NCBI RefSeq assembly: GCF_003950325.1
Contig: NZ_PXZH01000001.1
Coordinates: 558,001 to 622,000 of the forward strand
Length of the DNA stretch: 64,000 nucleotides
Direction: 5' to 3'
Source: Vagococcus humatus
Lineage (GTDB): Bacteria; Bacillota; Bacilli; Lactobacillales; Vagococcaceae
The translations under genes were made by a program, and so were the position numbers. The notes under the pieces are model-generated. The model worked only from the letters and a program-made list of their open reading frames with translations. It made no database searches and had not been told where the DNA came from. Positions 8,129 through 16,751 of the stretch are shown here, piece after piece (position 1 is the stretch's first letter; the number at the start of each line of letters is the position of its first letter).

Positions 8129-8752
8129 ATGAAATTTAACTATCCTAACGGAAAACCCTCTACTACTTATCATGGAGGTAAATCGGCTAAAAAGCAAGCC
8201 ACTTCTAATCAACGTTTAGCTAGCTTTTCTAACCGAGGGATGACTTTTGAGCATGCCTTAAATTTAAGCAACGACTACTATTTAAAAAAAGGAGTAGCAG
8301 TTGTTCATAAAAAACCGACACCGATTCAAATTGTCCAAGTTGACTACCCAAAACGCAGTGCTGCAGTGATTAAAGAAGCTTATTTTAGGGAAGCTTCCAC
8401 CACTGACTACAACGGCGTTTATAGAGGGCACTACTTGGATTTTGAAGCAAAAGAAACTAAAAATAAAACCTCGTTTCCACTAAAGAATTTTCATGAGCAT
8501 CAAATTGTTCACATGAAAAATTGTTTAGCACAAAGGGGGCTTGTTTTTGTGCTATTGTGGTTTGCTAGTCTTCATCGTTGTTTTTTTCTAGATGCCAAAC
8601 ATCTTTGTCATTATTGGGACTGCCAAGCGGATACTCGCAAATCTATTCCATTAAAAGAATTAGAAGAAATAGGACTAGAAGTTTCCGTCGGCTATGCCCC
8701 TCGTATTCATTATTTATCAGCAATTGATTCATATTATTTTAAAGGAGAGTAA
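8129..8752 (+). CDS. recU: Holliday junction resolvase RecU
   Basis: 207 residues. It resolves four-way DNA junctions in recombination and is the Gram-positive counterpart of RuvC. Conserved segments NRGMTFEHALNLSNDYY, DYNGVYRGHYLDFEAKET (catalytic acidic residues and lysine) and FPLKNFHEHQI are present. The ATG follows GGGAG by 8 nt. It is the first gene of a two-gene operon with ponA, 37 nt downstream. Confidence 0.94.
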   Translation: MKFNYPNGKPSTTYHGGKSAKKQATSNQRLASFSNRGMTFEHALNLSNDYYLKKGVAVVHKKPTPIQIVQVDYPKRSAAVIKEAYFREASTTDYNGVYRGHYLDFEAKETKNKTSFPLKNFHEHQIVHMKNCLAQRGLVFVLLWFASLHRCFFLDAKHLCHYWDCQADTRKSIPLKELEEIGLEVSVGYAPRIHYLSAIDSYYFKGE

Positions 8753-8789
8753 TCAATGATCAATAGACAAACTAAAGGAGAAACAGCTT

Positions 8790-11069
8790 ATGGCTACTAA
8801 ACAAACACCTGCTTCTCGTCAGAAAAAGAAAAAAAAGGGTTGGTTGAAAAAACTAATTTTAACTTGTGTTGCCCTTGGCGTTGTTGGGTTATTAGCTGGA
8901 ACAGTGTTGTTCTTCTTCTATGCTAAAGACGCCCCTCCTCTTTTGGCCTCTAAACTAGAAGACACTCAGTCCTCTAGAATGCGAGATCCAGAGGGAAATG
9001 TTTTTTATGAAGTAGGACAAAAAAAGAGACAACCGGTAAAAGTTAGTGAGGTACCTGATCACTTAAAAGAAGCAATTACTTCGATTGAGGATAAACGTTT
9101 CTATAAACATTTAGGGGTAGACCCTATTCGAATTGCCGGAGCCGCTTTATCTAATGCAAAGGGAAACAATTTACAAGGAGGTAGTACCTTAACCCAACAG
9201 TTAATTAAACTATCTTACTACAGTACCAAATCAAAAGATCAAAATATTAAACGAAAAGCCCAAGAAGCATGGCTGGCTATGCAGCTGGAAAGACGGGCCT
9301 CTAAAGATTTAATTTTAAATTACTACATCAATAAAGTTTATATGGCTAATGGTTACTACGGAATGGGAACTGCGGCGAAAGCTTATTATGGGAAAAGTCT
9401 AAAAGACTTATCAATCGCCCAAACCGCTTTACTAGCGGGTATGCCACAAGCTCCTAACTCATATAACCCTTACATGTATAAAGAAGCAGCTAAAAGTAGA
9501 CGAGATTTAGTCTTATCTGAAATGAAAAAAGATCGCCGAATTTCTCAAGCAGAATACGACGCTGCAGTAAAAGAACCAATTGATAAAGATCTTTTACCTT
9601 TACAAGATAATTCTAAAGAAACTAAAATCTATGATAACTACATTAAACAAGTCATTGCGGAAGTGAAAAAATTAACCGACAAAGATATTTATTCAGACGG
9701 CTTAGAAATTTACACTAATATTGAACCCGATGCCCAAAAAGAACTTTATGACATTTTAAATAATGATAACCGACTACTATTTCCTGGAGATGATTTCCAG
9801 GCGGCTGTCACTGTGTTAGATGCTCATAACGGACAAGTTTTAGCCCAAATTGGTGGCCGAAAAATTGCCGATAACATTCAATTAGGGACAAACCGAGCTG
9901 TTTCAGCTTCTAGAGACTTTGGTTCCACTGTTAAACCGATTACCGACTACGCCCCAGCTATTGAATACAACAATTATTCTACTGGTGAAATGGTCTATGA
10001 TGGTCCTTATAACTATCCAGATACTTCGATTGCTGTCAACAACTATGACAATGCCTATAAAGGAAATATGACCATTCGAGATGCCTTAATCGACTCAAGA
10101 AACGTGCCTGCCATTAAAACATTAGAAGACGTTGGGCTAAATAAATCTAAAAAATTCCTAAAAAAACTAGGAATTGCCTATCCAGAAGGTATGTACTATC
10201 CAAACGGTATTTCTGGTAACTTAACCACCTTAAAAATGGCGGCTGCCTATGCCCCCTTTGCTAATGGCGGTAAATATTACAAGCCTCAATATGTTAATAA
10301 AATCGTGTATCCAGACGGTACCGAAGAAGTATTCTCTGATCCAGGTCGAGAAGTGATGAAAGCCTCTACCGCTTATATGATTACAGATATGTTAAAAGAT
10401 GTGATTACTTACGGAACTGGCTCAAAAGCTCAAATTGGTTGGCTACCACAAGCAGGAAAAACTGGAACTTCTAACTATGCTGAAGATAAAAAACATAAAA
10501 TCAAAGGAGATCCAGACGGAGCACCAGACATTACCTTTGTCGGTTACACTCCTAACTATGTTGTAGCTGTATGGACAGGTTATGATGATTACTTCCACTC
10601 CATTAGCACTTGGCAACAACAATACGCTATGGTTATTTACCAACAATTAATGAGTTACTTATCTCAACGTCCTGGTGTCACTGTTGAAGATTGGGAAATG
10701 CCAAAAAGCGTGGTCAAAATCGGCCGTCAATTATATCACCGAGATGCTGTTAGAAAAAATAAAAAATCAACTTATTACTATGATTATCCTTCTAGTAGCA
10801 GTTCTAGTTGGCTTGCTCCTTCATCAGAAAAAGAATCTAAAAATTCTTCTTCTGACTCTTCTACTAAAGAAGAAAGTAAAGAAGAAGAAAACAAAGAGTC
10901 CTCTGACACGAATACTCCAGAAAGTCAACCAGACGTTGATACAGGAGATAATCAAACCGACTCTGAGAATCAGCCGCCTAAAAATCCAGACGGCGAAGAT
11001 GGGCAAAAACCAGATACTGGAGGAAACAATCAATCTGGTGATAATAACGGCCAAGGGAATAATCGTTAA
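8790..11069 (+). CDS. ponA: bifunctional class A penicillin-binding protein PBP1A
   Basis: 759 residues. A short basic cytosolic tail and one membrane anchor (about 21-45) are followed by a GT51 glycosyltransferase domain (EDKRFYKHLGVD, GGSTLTQQLIKLS; about 65-240) and a transpeptidase domain with active-site STVK, SRN and KTGT motifs (about 340-620). The last 110 residues are a low-complexity Ser/Glu/Asn/Pro/Gly tail, as in other lactic acid bacteria. It polymerises and cross-links peptidoglycan. AAAGGAG precedes the ATG. Confidence 0.95.
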   Translation: MATKQTPASRQKKKKKGWLKKLILTCVALGVVGLLAGTVLFFFYAKDAPPLLASKLEDTQSSRMRDPEGNVFYEVGQKKRQPVKVSEVPDHLKEAITSIEDKRFYKHLGVDPIRIAGAALSNAKGNNLQGGSTLTQQLIKLSYYSTKSKDQNIKRKAQEAWLAMQLERRASKDLILNYYINKVYMANGYYGMGTAAKAYYGKSLKDLSIAQTALLAGMPQAPNSYNPYMYKEAAKSRRDLVLSEMKKDRRISQAEYDAAVKEPIDKDLLPLQDNSKETKIYDNYIKQVIAEVKKLTDKDIYSDGLEIYTNIEPDAQKELYDILNNDNRLLFPGDDFQAAVTVLDAHNGQVLAQIGGRKIADNIQLGTNRAVSASRDFGSTVKPITDYAPAIEYNNYSTGEMVYDGPYNYPDTSIAVNNYDNAYKGNMTIRDALIDSRNVPAIKTLEDVGLNKSKKFLKKLGIAYPEGMYYPNGISGNLTTLKMAAAYAPFANGGKYYKPQYVNKIVYPDGTEEVFSDPGREVMKASTAYMITDMLKDVITYGTGSKAQIGWLPQAGKTGTSNYAEDKKHKIKGDPDGAPDITFVGYTPNYVVAVWTGYDDYFHSISTWQQQYAMVIYQQLMSYLSQRPGVTVEDWEMPKSVVKIGRQLYHRDAVRKNKKSTYYYDYPSSSSSSWLAPSSEKESKNSSSDSSTKEESKEEENKESSDTNTPESQPDVDTGDNQTDSENQPPKNPDGEDGQKPDTGGNNQSGDNNGQGNNR

Positions 11070-11107
11070 CCAAGCTTAACTGCAAAAAGGAATACAACGA
11101 ATTAAAA

Positions 11108-11143
11108 AAGTCACGACAGAATAATTTGTCGTGACTTTTTTTA
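11108..11143. terminator. bidirectional terminator after ponA
   Basis: GTCACGACA / TGTCGTGAC hairpin with T-run on the plus strand and A-run before it, between ponA and the convergent small gene. Confidence 0.88.
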
Positions 11144-11164
11144 GCTTTAACTAACTTTAATTGG

Positions 11165-11425
11165 CTAGTTTTTCTGTTTTTTCTTACTTTGCTGCTCCAT
11201 ATTACCTAAAATATAAAAAGTTGTAGCAATAGTAAAAGCTAATACACTTTTTTGAGAAAAAGATTGAATAAAGAAATTCAATGATACTAAGTACCAAATA
11301 AGTCCTAAGTTATTAGCTAATTTTCCTACGATTTTTTTCAAAACTGTCTTTCCCCCTATTTCTTTCGCATCTTCTACTTGGAATGCGTTATCATTCATTC
11401 TATCATGAATGGTTACTAGTTTCAT
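11165..11425 (-). CDS. small membrane protein, hypothetical
   Basis: 86 residues: a soluble N-terminal part (MKLVTIHDRMNDNAFQVEDA), two hydrophobic segments (about 38-75) and a lysine-rich tail. No good Shine-Dalgarno precedes the ATG, so the start is uncertain; an internal ATG at 11398 is possible. It is convergent with ponA and divergent from the lipoprotein gene. I recognise no family. Confidence 0.5.
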   Translation of the reverse strand: MKLVTIHDRMNDNAFQVEDAKEIGGKTVLKKIVGKLANNLGLIWYLVSLNFFIQSFSQKSVLAFTIATTFYILGNMEQQSKKKQKN

Positions 11426-11520
11426 TAAGTTTTAAAGTCTTCAGCTTCCATTGAAACTCTGACAATCATCCCTTATAATAATAGCAGTTCATCACTTACA
11501 TGATTTTAGGAGGTAAACCT

Positions 11521-12477
11521 TTGAAAAAATACTACTTTATTCCCCTTATCTGTCTAAGCCTAGCTTTACTAGGCGTGTTAACTGGTTGTCAAAAACCAAA
11601 GGAAACTTTTTCACCAGAAGTAAGTTCAAAAAAAGTCAAAACTTCGACTACAAATAAACAAGCTGCAGATAAGCAAGCTACACCTAAAAAGAATAAGAAA
11701 CCAGTCTACTGGTCAGAAAGTGCTCAAGAAGAATTAGCCAACTTTATGGAAGACTGGGGAGAGCAAATGGAACAAAGCTATCAAAGTTACACACCTAAAG
11801 AGCCAGTCTATTTACTAGGGACTTCTTTACCAAATGATCTTTTAACTTCTGAACCTAAAGTGCCTGTAAAGTTTGCTGATGCTCCTATTACCTTGAATTG
11901 GTCAAAAGACGGGGTAAGTCAACCGGATTATAACTTAGTCGGGGTTTATTCTGATAGTCAAAAAAATTCAGTTGCTACTAGTCATGTCTACTTTTTCGTC
12001 ATTTATAAAGAACAACCTAGTGTCTGGATTTTAGACTTAACCACCTCTTCTAATACCTCTTTTCTGTCCTTTAAAGAAACAGAAAACAGCAATCTAACAA
12101 ATGGTTTTGCTGAAATTGTAGAACAAACAAGACAGACTAGCTCTAACTCATCTGAAACAAAACAATCTGATAAGACTAGTCACAAGATTGACAGCTTTAA
12201 TGACGCTGCTGATTATGCTTTATCTCACAAAGATAACTGGCAATACGAAGATCCAAATATCCATTCAACCTCTGTAGAAGTAATTAGTTTAAATATTAAC
12301 TATAAAGAACAAGAAACAAACGAATTAGGCAGTTTTTACCGAATTGTTTTTCAGACTAACGATAACGTAAATGAATTAACTAAGGGAATGAAACAATTTA
12401 GAGTCTACACAAACGGAAGAATTGAGCAACGCAAAGGCATGGAAGAATTTGAAGAAATAGTGTCACCTAATAATTAA
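11521..12477 (+). CDS. DUF4767-type lipoprotein
   Basis: 318 residues. Signal peptide with lipobox LTGC (lipidated cysteine near residue 23), then a Lys/Thr linker and the segment YWSESAQEELANFMEDWG, which resembles the start of DUF4767 found in enterococcal and lactobacillus lipoproteins; the C-terminal third (from about 220) may be a second copy of a similar fold. AGGAGG at 11508-11513 is 7 nt before a TTG start at 11521; the ATG at 11500 is upstream of that site and is rejected. Outer face of the membrane; function unknown. Confidence 0.7.
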   Translation: MKKYYFIPLICLSLALLGVLTGCQKPKETFSPEVSSKKVKTSTTNKQAADKQATPKKNKKPVYWSESAQEELANFMEDWGEQMEQSYQSYTPKEPVYLLGTSLPNDLLTSEPKVPVKFADAPITLNWSKDGVSQPDYNLVGVYSDSQKNSVATSHVYFFVIYKEQPSVWILDLTTSSNTSFLSFKETENSNLTNGFAEIVEQTRQTSSNSSETKQSDKTSHKIDSFNDAADYALSHKDNWQYEDPNIHSTSVEVISLNINYKEQETNELGSFYRIVFQTNDNVNELTKGMKQFRVYTNGRIEQRKGMEEFEEIVSPNN

Positions 12478-12487
12478 TCTTTTCATC

Positions 12488-12519
12488 AAAAAAAGGTAGC
12501 TAGCTAGCTACCTTTTTTT
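12488..12519 (+). terminator. terminator of the lipoprotein gene
   Basis: Palindrome AAAGGTAGCTAG / CTAGCTACCTTT followed by a T-run. Confidence 0.88.
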
Positions 12520-12540
12520 GTTTATGATTAAGGGGAAATA

Positions 12541-13083
12541 TCACCGGAACATCTCTGAAAAAGCTGCCTCTAAATAAGACTCTCGAACTTCCATCATCGC
12601 TTCAATGGTTTTCACTGCTTAAGGATTATTATCTGTCTGTTTTGCCACAGCTTGAATTATTTGCTGGTTGGCTTCTTTTCTAAAAGTATTAGACAATAAA
12701 TAATCTTTCATCACTGTTTCTTTCGGAACTTCTAATGCAGATAATACTAAGGCTGTACCAAAGCCAGCTTGGTCTTTACCCGTAGTACAATGCCACAAAG
12801 TTGCTCCCTTTGCATTAGCAAGCAGCTCATCAAATAATTGTTTATACCCTGTTTTAGCAACAGGTTCAGTCACAAAATTTCTGTTGGCTTCAATCAAACA
12901 ATCTTCTGGCTTTTCTAAACCCATTAAATTTTCCATAAAAGCTTGAGTAAAAGCACCCTGTCCTAAATTTTTCATAACAGGAACATCACTATAGGTCACT
13001 GATTTAATCTTAGGATCTGGATGTTCAAACAACTCTTGATCCGTTCTTAAATCGATTATTTGATTTGATTGATAAGTATCTGT
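12541..13083 (-). pseudogene. decayed tyrosine-protein phosphatase (HCxxGKDRxG family)
   Basis: Recognisable parts in one frame: IIDLRTDQELFEHPD (before the ATG at 13032), then the active-site loop HCTTGKDQAG, then, after an in-frame TAA at 12619-12621, the conserved family tail VKTIEAMMEVRESYLEAAF. The N-terminal NFRDLGGY-type core is missing, the middle is interrupted by a stop, and the catalytic arginine of GKDRxG is glutamine (GKDQAG). The end also lacks the usual last 20 or so residues. A plausible old start with AAGGAG lies near 13146 but leads quickly to stops. I regard it as a dead gene; the open remnant is 12619-13032. Confidence 0.75.
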
Positions 13084-13242
13084 TTAAGACTAACCCTGTC
13101 ACTAGTGGCAACCCAATTAAATTAACAGAAGCTTTGCCTGTTTCATTGTCACGATTTTTTCTCCTTTAGTAAAGCTTTTTATTTTAAGCATCTTTACTAT
13201 AGCAAAGCTCCTTATCTTTCAAGTAAATTTTAGATAAAAAAT

Positions 13243-13288
13243 AAGTAAAGACATTCAGAACTATTCATTCTAATATCTTTACTTATAT
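13243..13288 (-). terminator. terminator of the 73-residue membrane protein gene
   Basis: Perfect arms ATAAGTAAAGA / TCTTTACTTAT with a long loop and TTTTTT on the minus strand. Confidence 0.7.
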
Positions 13289-13290
13289 GT

Positions 13291-13512
13291 TTAATCTTTA
13301 TCTTCTTCAATAAACCTTTGAACAGCTGGGCGAATTAACATAAATCCTACAAAAAAAACAGCAGCCACAACTAACCCAGAAGGTAATACATGATGCAGCC
13401 ACCGATTTTTAGTCAACTGATTTTTTAACCCTTCAATCCCTACAGACACTAGTAGATAACTTAAAAATATTCTGATTGTCCACACAACATCTAGCTTCAG
13501 ATTCTCTTTCAT
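13291..13512 (-). CDS. small membrane protein, hypothetical
   Basis: 73 residues with two hydrophobic stretches (about 10-27 and 44-62) and an acidic C-terminus. The frame extends upstream to 13536, but GGGAGGAG lies just before ATG 13512, which begins MKENLKLD. It has its own terminator hairpin. No family recognised. Confidence 0.55.
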   Translation of the reverse strand: MKENLKLDVVWTIRIFLSYLLVSVGIEGLKNQLTKNRWLHHVLPSGLVVAAVFFVGFMLIRPAVQRFIEEDKD

Positions 13513-13614
13513 GTTTATCTCCTCCCTAACGACCACCTTATGCTTATTTTACCATAAGTTAGGTCATTAGAGAGATAAAAAGTCCGTAATAAAATACTAG
13601 ACCCTCTTTAGTGA

Positions 13615-14049
13615 TTATCTCTTATGCTGAAGTTCTTTAAGCTGTTGATTAGCTTTTAAGGTTGCTTTTTTTAATGCAGTGCCGTAAATGACTACCCCTA
13701 TCCCATAAGGAACAGAAAAAGATACTAATACTTGGGAATAACCTTTAGGATGAAGCTCTACCCAAAAACTTGCTAACCACATGCCTAATGAAATCACTGC
13801 TACCGCTAACAAGTATTGTATTATAAATAAACCTAAAGGAGATATCTGTTCAAAACGCTCACTTAACCAATCATATAAAGCTAACAGTCCCACTGCTAAA
13901 CCACTTAAACTAGCTATTAATAGTAAATTCACTTGAGAAGGAGTCACTGTTTTTTGCGTGACTATTTCTAATAAGGCTCCTGCTAAAGAAATCACTGTGT
14001 AGCAGACACACCAAATAAGCTGACTATTTTTACGATTAATTAGTTGCAT
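13615..14049 (-). CDS. DUF3021 membrane protein
   Basis: 144 residues with four transmembrane helices and a charged C-terminal tail. DUF3021 proteins are typically encoded directly after a LytTR-domain regulator, and this gene overlaps such a gene by 14 nt. In characterised LytTR regulatory systems the membrane partner inhibits the regulator; the same role is inferred here. AAGGAG precedes the ATG. Confidence 0.8.
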   Translation of the reverse strand: MQLINRKNSQLIWCVCYTVISLAGALLEIVTQKTVTPSQVNLLLIASLSGLAVGLLALYDWLSERFEQISPLGLFIIQYLLAVAVISLGMWLASFWVELHPKGYSQVLVSFSVPYGIGVVIYGTALKKATLKANQQLKELQHKR

Positions 14050-14509
14050 CGGACTGAGTCTCCTTTTTAGTTAATTTTTCTAATCTAGCTTGAAATGCTG
14101 GTTTATAATGCCGAGTAATCCAAACTTTTTCACCGTTTTCTAAATAAGCAATGACTCTCATATTCAAACTAGCTTTCAAGTAAGCTAATTTGTATAGATT
14201 TAACACCACTCCTTTGCTTACTCTTACAAATCCATCTGCTTCATAACGAAGCGTAATATCAGCCAAGGTCATTTCCACTTGTAATACTTCTTTTTCCAAA
14301 TAAACAAATGTTTTTTTATCTACTGATTCAAAGTAATACACGTCCTGTAATTGAAAGTAAACTTGGGTGTGTTCTTTTCTGCCGATTAATTGATAGTCCC
14401 ATCTAGATAAATAACGAAGTAACCCGTTAATTTTTTCGTTTTTTTCCATATAATACAGATCTATTCTACTTTCCTCTTGAGTAAAAACCCGATACTCATT
14501 CACCTTCAT
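14036..14509 (-). CDS. LytTR-domain DNA-binding regulator
   Basis: 157 residues with a C-terminal LytTR domain: VYYFESVDKKTFVYL, FVRVSKGVVLNLYKLAYLK and the final MRVIAYLENGEKVWITRHYK. No receiver domain is present, so it is not a classical response regulator but a stand-alone member of the LytTR/DUF3021 type. It overlaps the DUF3021 gene and follows a membrane protein gene by 17 nt. The direct repeat at 15229-15263 upstream of the operon is its candidate binding site. Confidence 0.87.
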   Translation of the reverse strand: MKVNEYRVFTQEESRIDLYYMEKNEKINGLLRYLSRWDYQLIGRKEHTQVYFQLQDVYYFESVDKKTFVYLEKEVLQVEMTLADITLRYEADGFVRVSKGVVLNLYKLAYLKASLNMRVIAYLENGEKVWITRHYKPAFQARLEKLTKKETQSDATN

Positions 14510-14526
14510 CTGGTAACAACTCCCCT

Positions 14527-15159
14527 TTATAAAATAAATAGAAAGGATACGACTAAATAAGCTAATCTAAAGTTTTTATGGACTAACACATAACAATATC
14601 CATACAAAAAACACTGAATAGCTAAATAAAGACCTGCCTGACTTCCTTTTAAGCATATATGAATACTCCCCCAAGTTAAAGCTAAAAAAACACCTCCAAA
14701 AGGAAATTGACTAACTCTTTTTACACAGGTTTCCCCTAAAGATTGACCATATATTAAGATAACTACTAGTAATAAACTTTCTGCTAAGTAATAGATAAGT
14801 TGGTAAACAAATAATTCTGTCCCTAAAGCTCGCCATTCTATTAAAGGTTTAACTCCACCCCAAACAGTGTAACTTAGCCTAAAAGAGAGGCTCATACATA
14901 TTATTAACCTAACTATTTGTCTAAAATTCATCTTTAAATAAACAGGTTTTCTAACTTTTTTCAACAGTAAAAAGCCTACTAAACACCAAACAAGACTGAC
15001 TAATAGCCAGTGCATTGCTTGATTTCTAGTAGACCAATTTACTGGAGCAACTTGCCAAAGATAGCTTTCTATTTTTAAGATAACTAATTCTAACCCTAAC
15101 CCTGCAAAGCCATATAAACCATAAGATAGTTCTTGCCATATTTTTTCTTGTTGTAACAT
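14527..15159 (-). CDS. polytopic membrane protein, possibly CPBP-like
   Basis: 210 residues with six or more hydrophobic helices. The C-terminal part, FGGVFLALTWGSIHICLKGSQ, faintly resembles the second motif of CPBP/Abi intramembrane proteases, but the EExxxR motif is not evident, so catalytic activity is doubtful. It is the first gene of the operon with the LytTR regulator and DUF3021 protein and is probably a target or partner of that system. ATG has AAAGGAG 11 nt upstream. Confidence 0.5.
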   Translation of the reverse strand: MLQQEKIWQELSYGLYGFAGLGLELVILKIESYLWQVAPVNWSTRNQAMHWLLVSLVWCLVGFLLLKKVRKPVYLKMNFRQIVRLIICMSLSFRLSYTVWGGVKPLIEWRALGTELFVYQLIYYLAESLLLVVILIYGQSLGETCVKRVSQFPFGGVFLALTWGSIHICLKGSQAGLYLAIQCFLYGYCYVLVHKNFRLAYLVVSFLFIL

Positions 15160-15228
15160 GTCTTTCTTCGCTCCTTTTTTGTTTTCTACTCAATAGTAGA
15201 ACAACTTGAAAAGAAGAAATAGACCATA

Positions 15229-15263
15229 AAACCAAGTTGCATATAAACACAACTAAGTCGCAT
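15229..15263 (-). promoter_or_regulatory. direct repeat, candidate LytTR operator
   Basis: On the minus strand ATGCGACTTAGTTG (15250-15263) and ATGCAACTTGGTTT (15229-15242), 11 of 14 positions identical and exactly 21 bp apart, upstream of a possible -10 TACTAT (15193-15198) with no good -35. Two-turn-spaced direct repeats are the usual site form for LytTR regulators. Confidence 0.5.
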
Positions 15264-15271
15264 TAACTAGA

Positions 15272-16003
15272 TTAATTTCCAGGGAAAAACCTTAAAAAAT
15301 TACCCCTTAACTGTTCGGTTAGTTGGTTTACGGATAGCTTTTTTATCTTAGCTAAAGTTACCATTTGGCTCATTTGATGATGCTCATACACTTGTTCGTC
15401 AACCTTTGTTTCTAATACCCACTCCATTGCCGCTAAACCATCTGACTCCAACAATAACCGGTTGATTGGCACTTGTTCAGCTACTTGAAGCACTGCAGGA
15501 TCTACGTTTAAAGAAGGGCCAATCGTAAAATAACAATCTTGCTCAATAAAATCAGTTAATCCCTCTAGAGAAGAATACCAATGAACAAGATAACGATTAG
15601 GATATTTTTTGATAAGCCGACTAATCTTTTTTTCTTGGCCTTTCGTATGTAGAATAACTGGTTTTCCCTTGTCACTAGCATAGGCTAACTGCTGCTCAAA
15701 CATCCTTTGCTGCTGAGATAAGGGGACACTTGTCCACACAGAATCCATACCAATTTCACCTACAACAGACACTTGTTCCAAAATAGGCAATAAATCGATT
15801 AGTTGGTAGCGGTTAGCCTCCCAGGGATGAATACCTGCGCTAAGCCAAATCGTTTTCGTCTGTTTGGCTAAAGGTAAAAGCTGATCTGCTTCTACCTTAT
15901 TTTGACAATTAAAACAGCTTAATATCTGTTCCTTTTTAAGATAGGTGACTAAGCGCTGTTGTTTATCTGTGTGACAATGAGCATCAATCAGTTGTGTCCT
16001 CAT
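15272..16003 (-). CDS. TatD-family metal-dependent hydrolase in the thiamine-transport operon
   Basis: 243 residues with a TIM-barrel. Metal ligands of the TatD family are visible: HCH in LIDAHCHTD, E in GEIGMD, H in VILHTKG, H in LVHWYSS and D in ESDGLAAME. The family includes DNases and amidohydrolases. It is the last gene of the operon under the TPP riboswitch, 18 nt after the ATPase gene, where Bacillus-type operons carry an aminopyrimidine hydrolase; a role in thiamine-pyrimidine salvage is therefore inferred. ATG 16003 is preferred over 16012, which abuts AAGGTGG. Confidence 0.78.
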   Translation of the reverse strand: MRTQLIDAHCHTDKQQRLVTYLKKEQILSCFNCQNKVEADQLLPLAKQTKTIWLSAGIHPWEANRYQLIDLLPILEQVSVVGEIGMDSVWTSVPLSQQQRMFEQQLAYASDKGKPVILHTKGQEKKISRLIKKYPNRYLVHWYSSLEGLTDFIEQDCYFTIGPSLNVDPAVLQVAEQVPINRLLLESDGLAAMEWVLETKVDEQVYEHHQMSQMVTLAKIKKLSVNQLTEQLRGNFLRFFPGN

Positions 16004-16021
16004 TTTATCCATTCCACCTTT

Positions 16022-16750
16022 TTAATTCCTTTGTTGCAGTTTTTGATAAATAGTATAGCGTAAATCTCCCTGTTCGGTTAACCACTGCCTTGAGGGTTGT
16101 CTGTTAGATAAATCTAGTTGCTCTGTAATGGTCGTAGGAGAGCCCCCCATAATAAAAATTCTATCAGATAAATATAAAGCTTCGTCAATGTCATGGGTAA
16201 CTAATAAAATAGTCTTACCTAATTGGGTTCTAACACTTGCTAACCAGTCTTTTAACCCTTGTCTTGTCATAACATCTAATGCTCCAAATGGCTCATCTAG
16301 CAGCAAAATATCTCGCTCAACCATCATCGTTCTCAGTAAAGCAACCCGTTGTTTCATCCCTCCAGACAACTCATCAGGAAACTGTTTGGCCACCTTAGAT
16401 AGCCCAAAAACTTGAAGATGATGAGCTAATTTTTCCTGAGACACTTGTAACTTATGAATCCGCTGGTAAAGCTGAATGTTTTCTTCTACCGTTTTCCAGT
16501 TAAACAATAGATCTTCTTGTGGCATATACGCAAAATAAGGATTATAGCCTGTAACTGTTTGACCATTTACTTGGATAGTTCCTTCATAATTTGTCACAGT
16601 GCCTGCTAAAATATTTAACAACGTAGATTTTCCGCAACCACTAGGACCAATTAGCGAAACAAATTCTCCTGGTTCAATTTGCATATTAATCTGACTTAAT
16701 ACCGGTTTATCTTGGTATGAACAACTAACATTATTGATAAACAGGCTCAT
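16022..16750 (-). CDS. thiZ: ABC transporter ATP-binding protein, thiamine-precursor type
   Basis: 242 residues. Walker A (GPSGCGKSTLLN), signature LSGGMKQR, Walker B (ILLLDEPFGALD) and the H-loop histidine (VTHDIDEA) are intact; it is of the SsuB/TauB/ThiZ type. It lies one base after the substrate-binding-protein gene, with AAGG inside that gene's end. With the permease and binding protein upstream it forms an importer whose transcription is under a TPP riboswitch. The substrate is probably a hydroxymethylpyrimidine-type thiamine precursor. Confidence 0.88.
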   Translation of the reverse strand: MSLFINNVSCSYQDKPVLSQINMQIEPGEFVSLIGPSGCGKSTLLNILAGTVTNYEGTIQVNGQTVTGYNPYFAYMPQEDLLFNWKTVEENIQLYQRIHKLQVSQEKLAHHLQVFGLSKVAKQFPDELSGGMKQRVALLRTMMVERDILLLDEPFGALDVMTRQGLKDWLASVRTQLGKTILLVTHDIDEALYLSDRIFIMGGSPTTITEQLDLSNRQPSRQWLTEQGDLRYTIYQKLQQRN

Positions 16751-16751
16751 A

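Noticed and set aside
10675-11079. 134-residue alternate frame in the ponA 3' end
   Set aside because: It arises from the low-complexity Ser/Glu/Lys-rich coding sequence of the PBP1A tail in another frame; no ribosome site.
13037-13152. Short frame GTG at 13152 behind AAGGAG (MTMKQAKLLLI)
   Set aside because: It ends after 11 codons and is most likely the relic of the original phosphatase start, not a separate gene.
15026-15250. 74-residue minus-strand frame overlapping the start of the polytopic membrane protein
   Set aside because: It spans the operator and promoter region and lies in a different frame from a better-supported gene.
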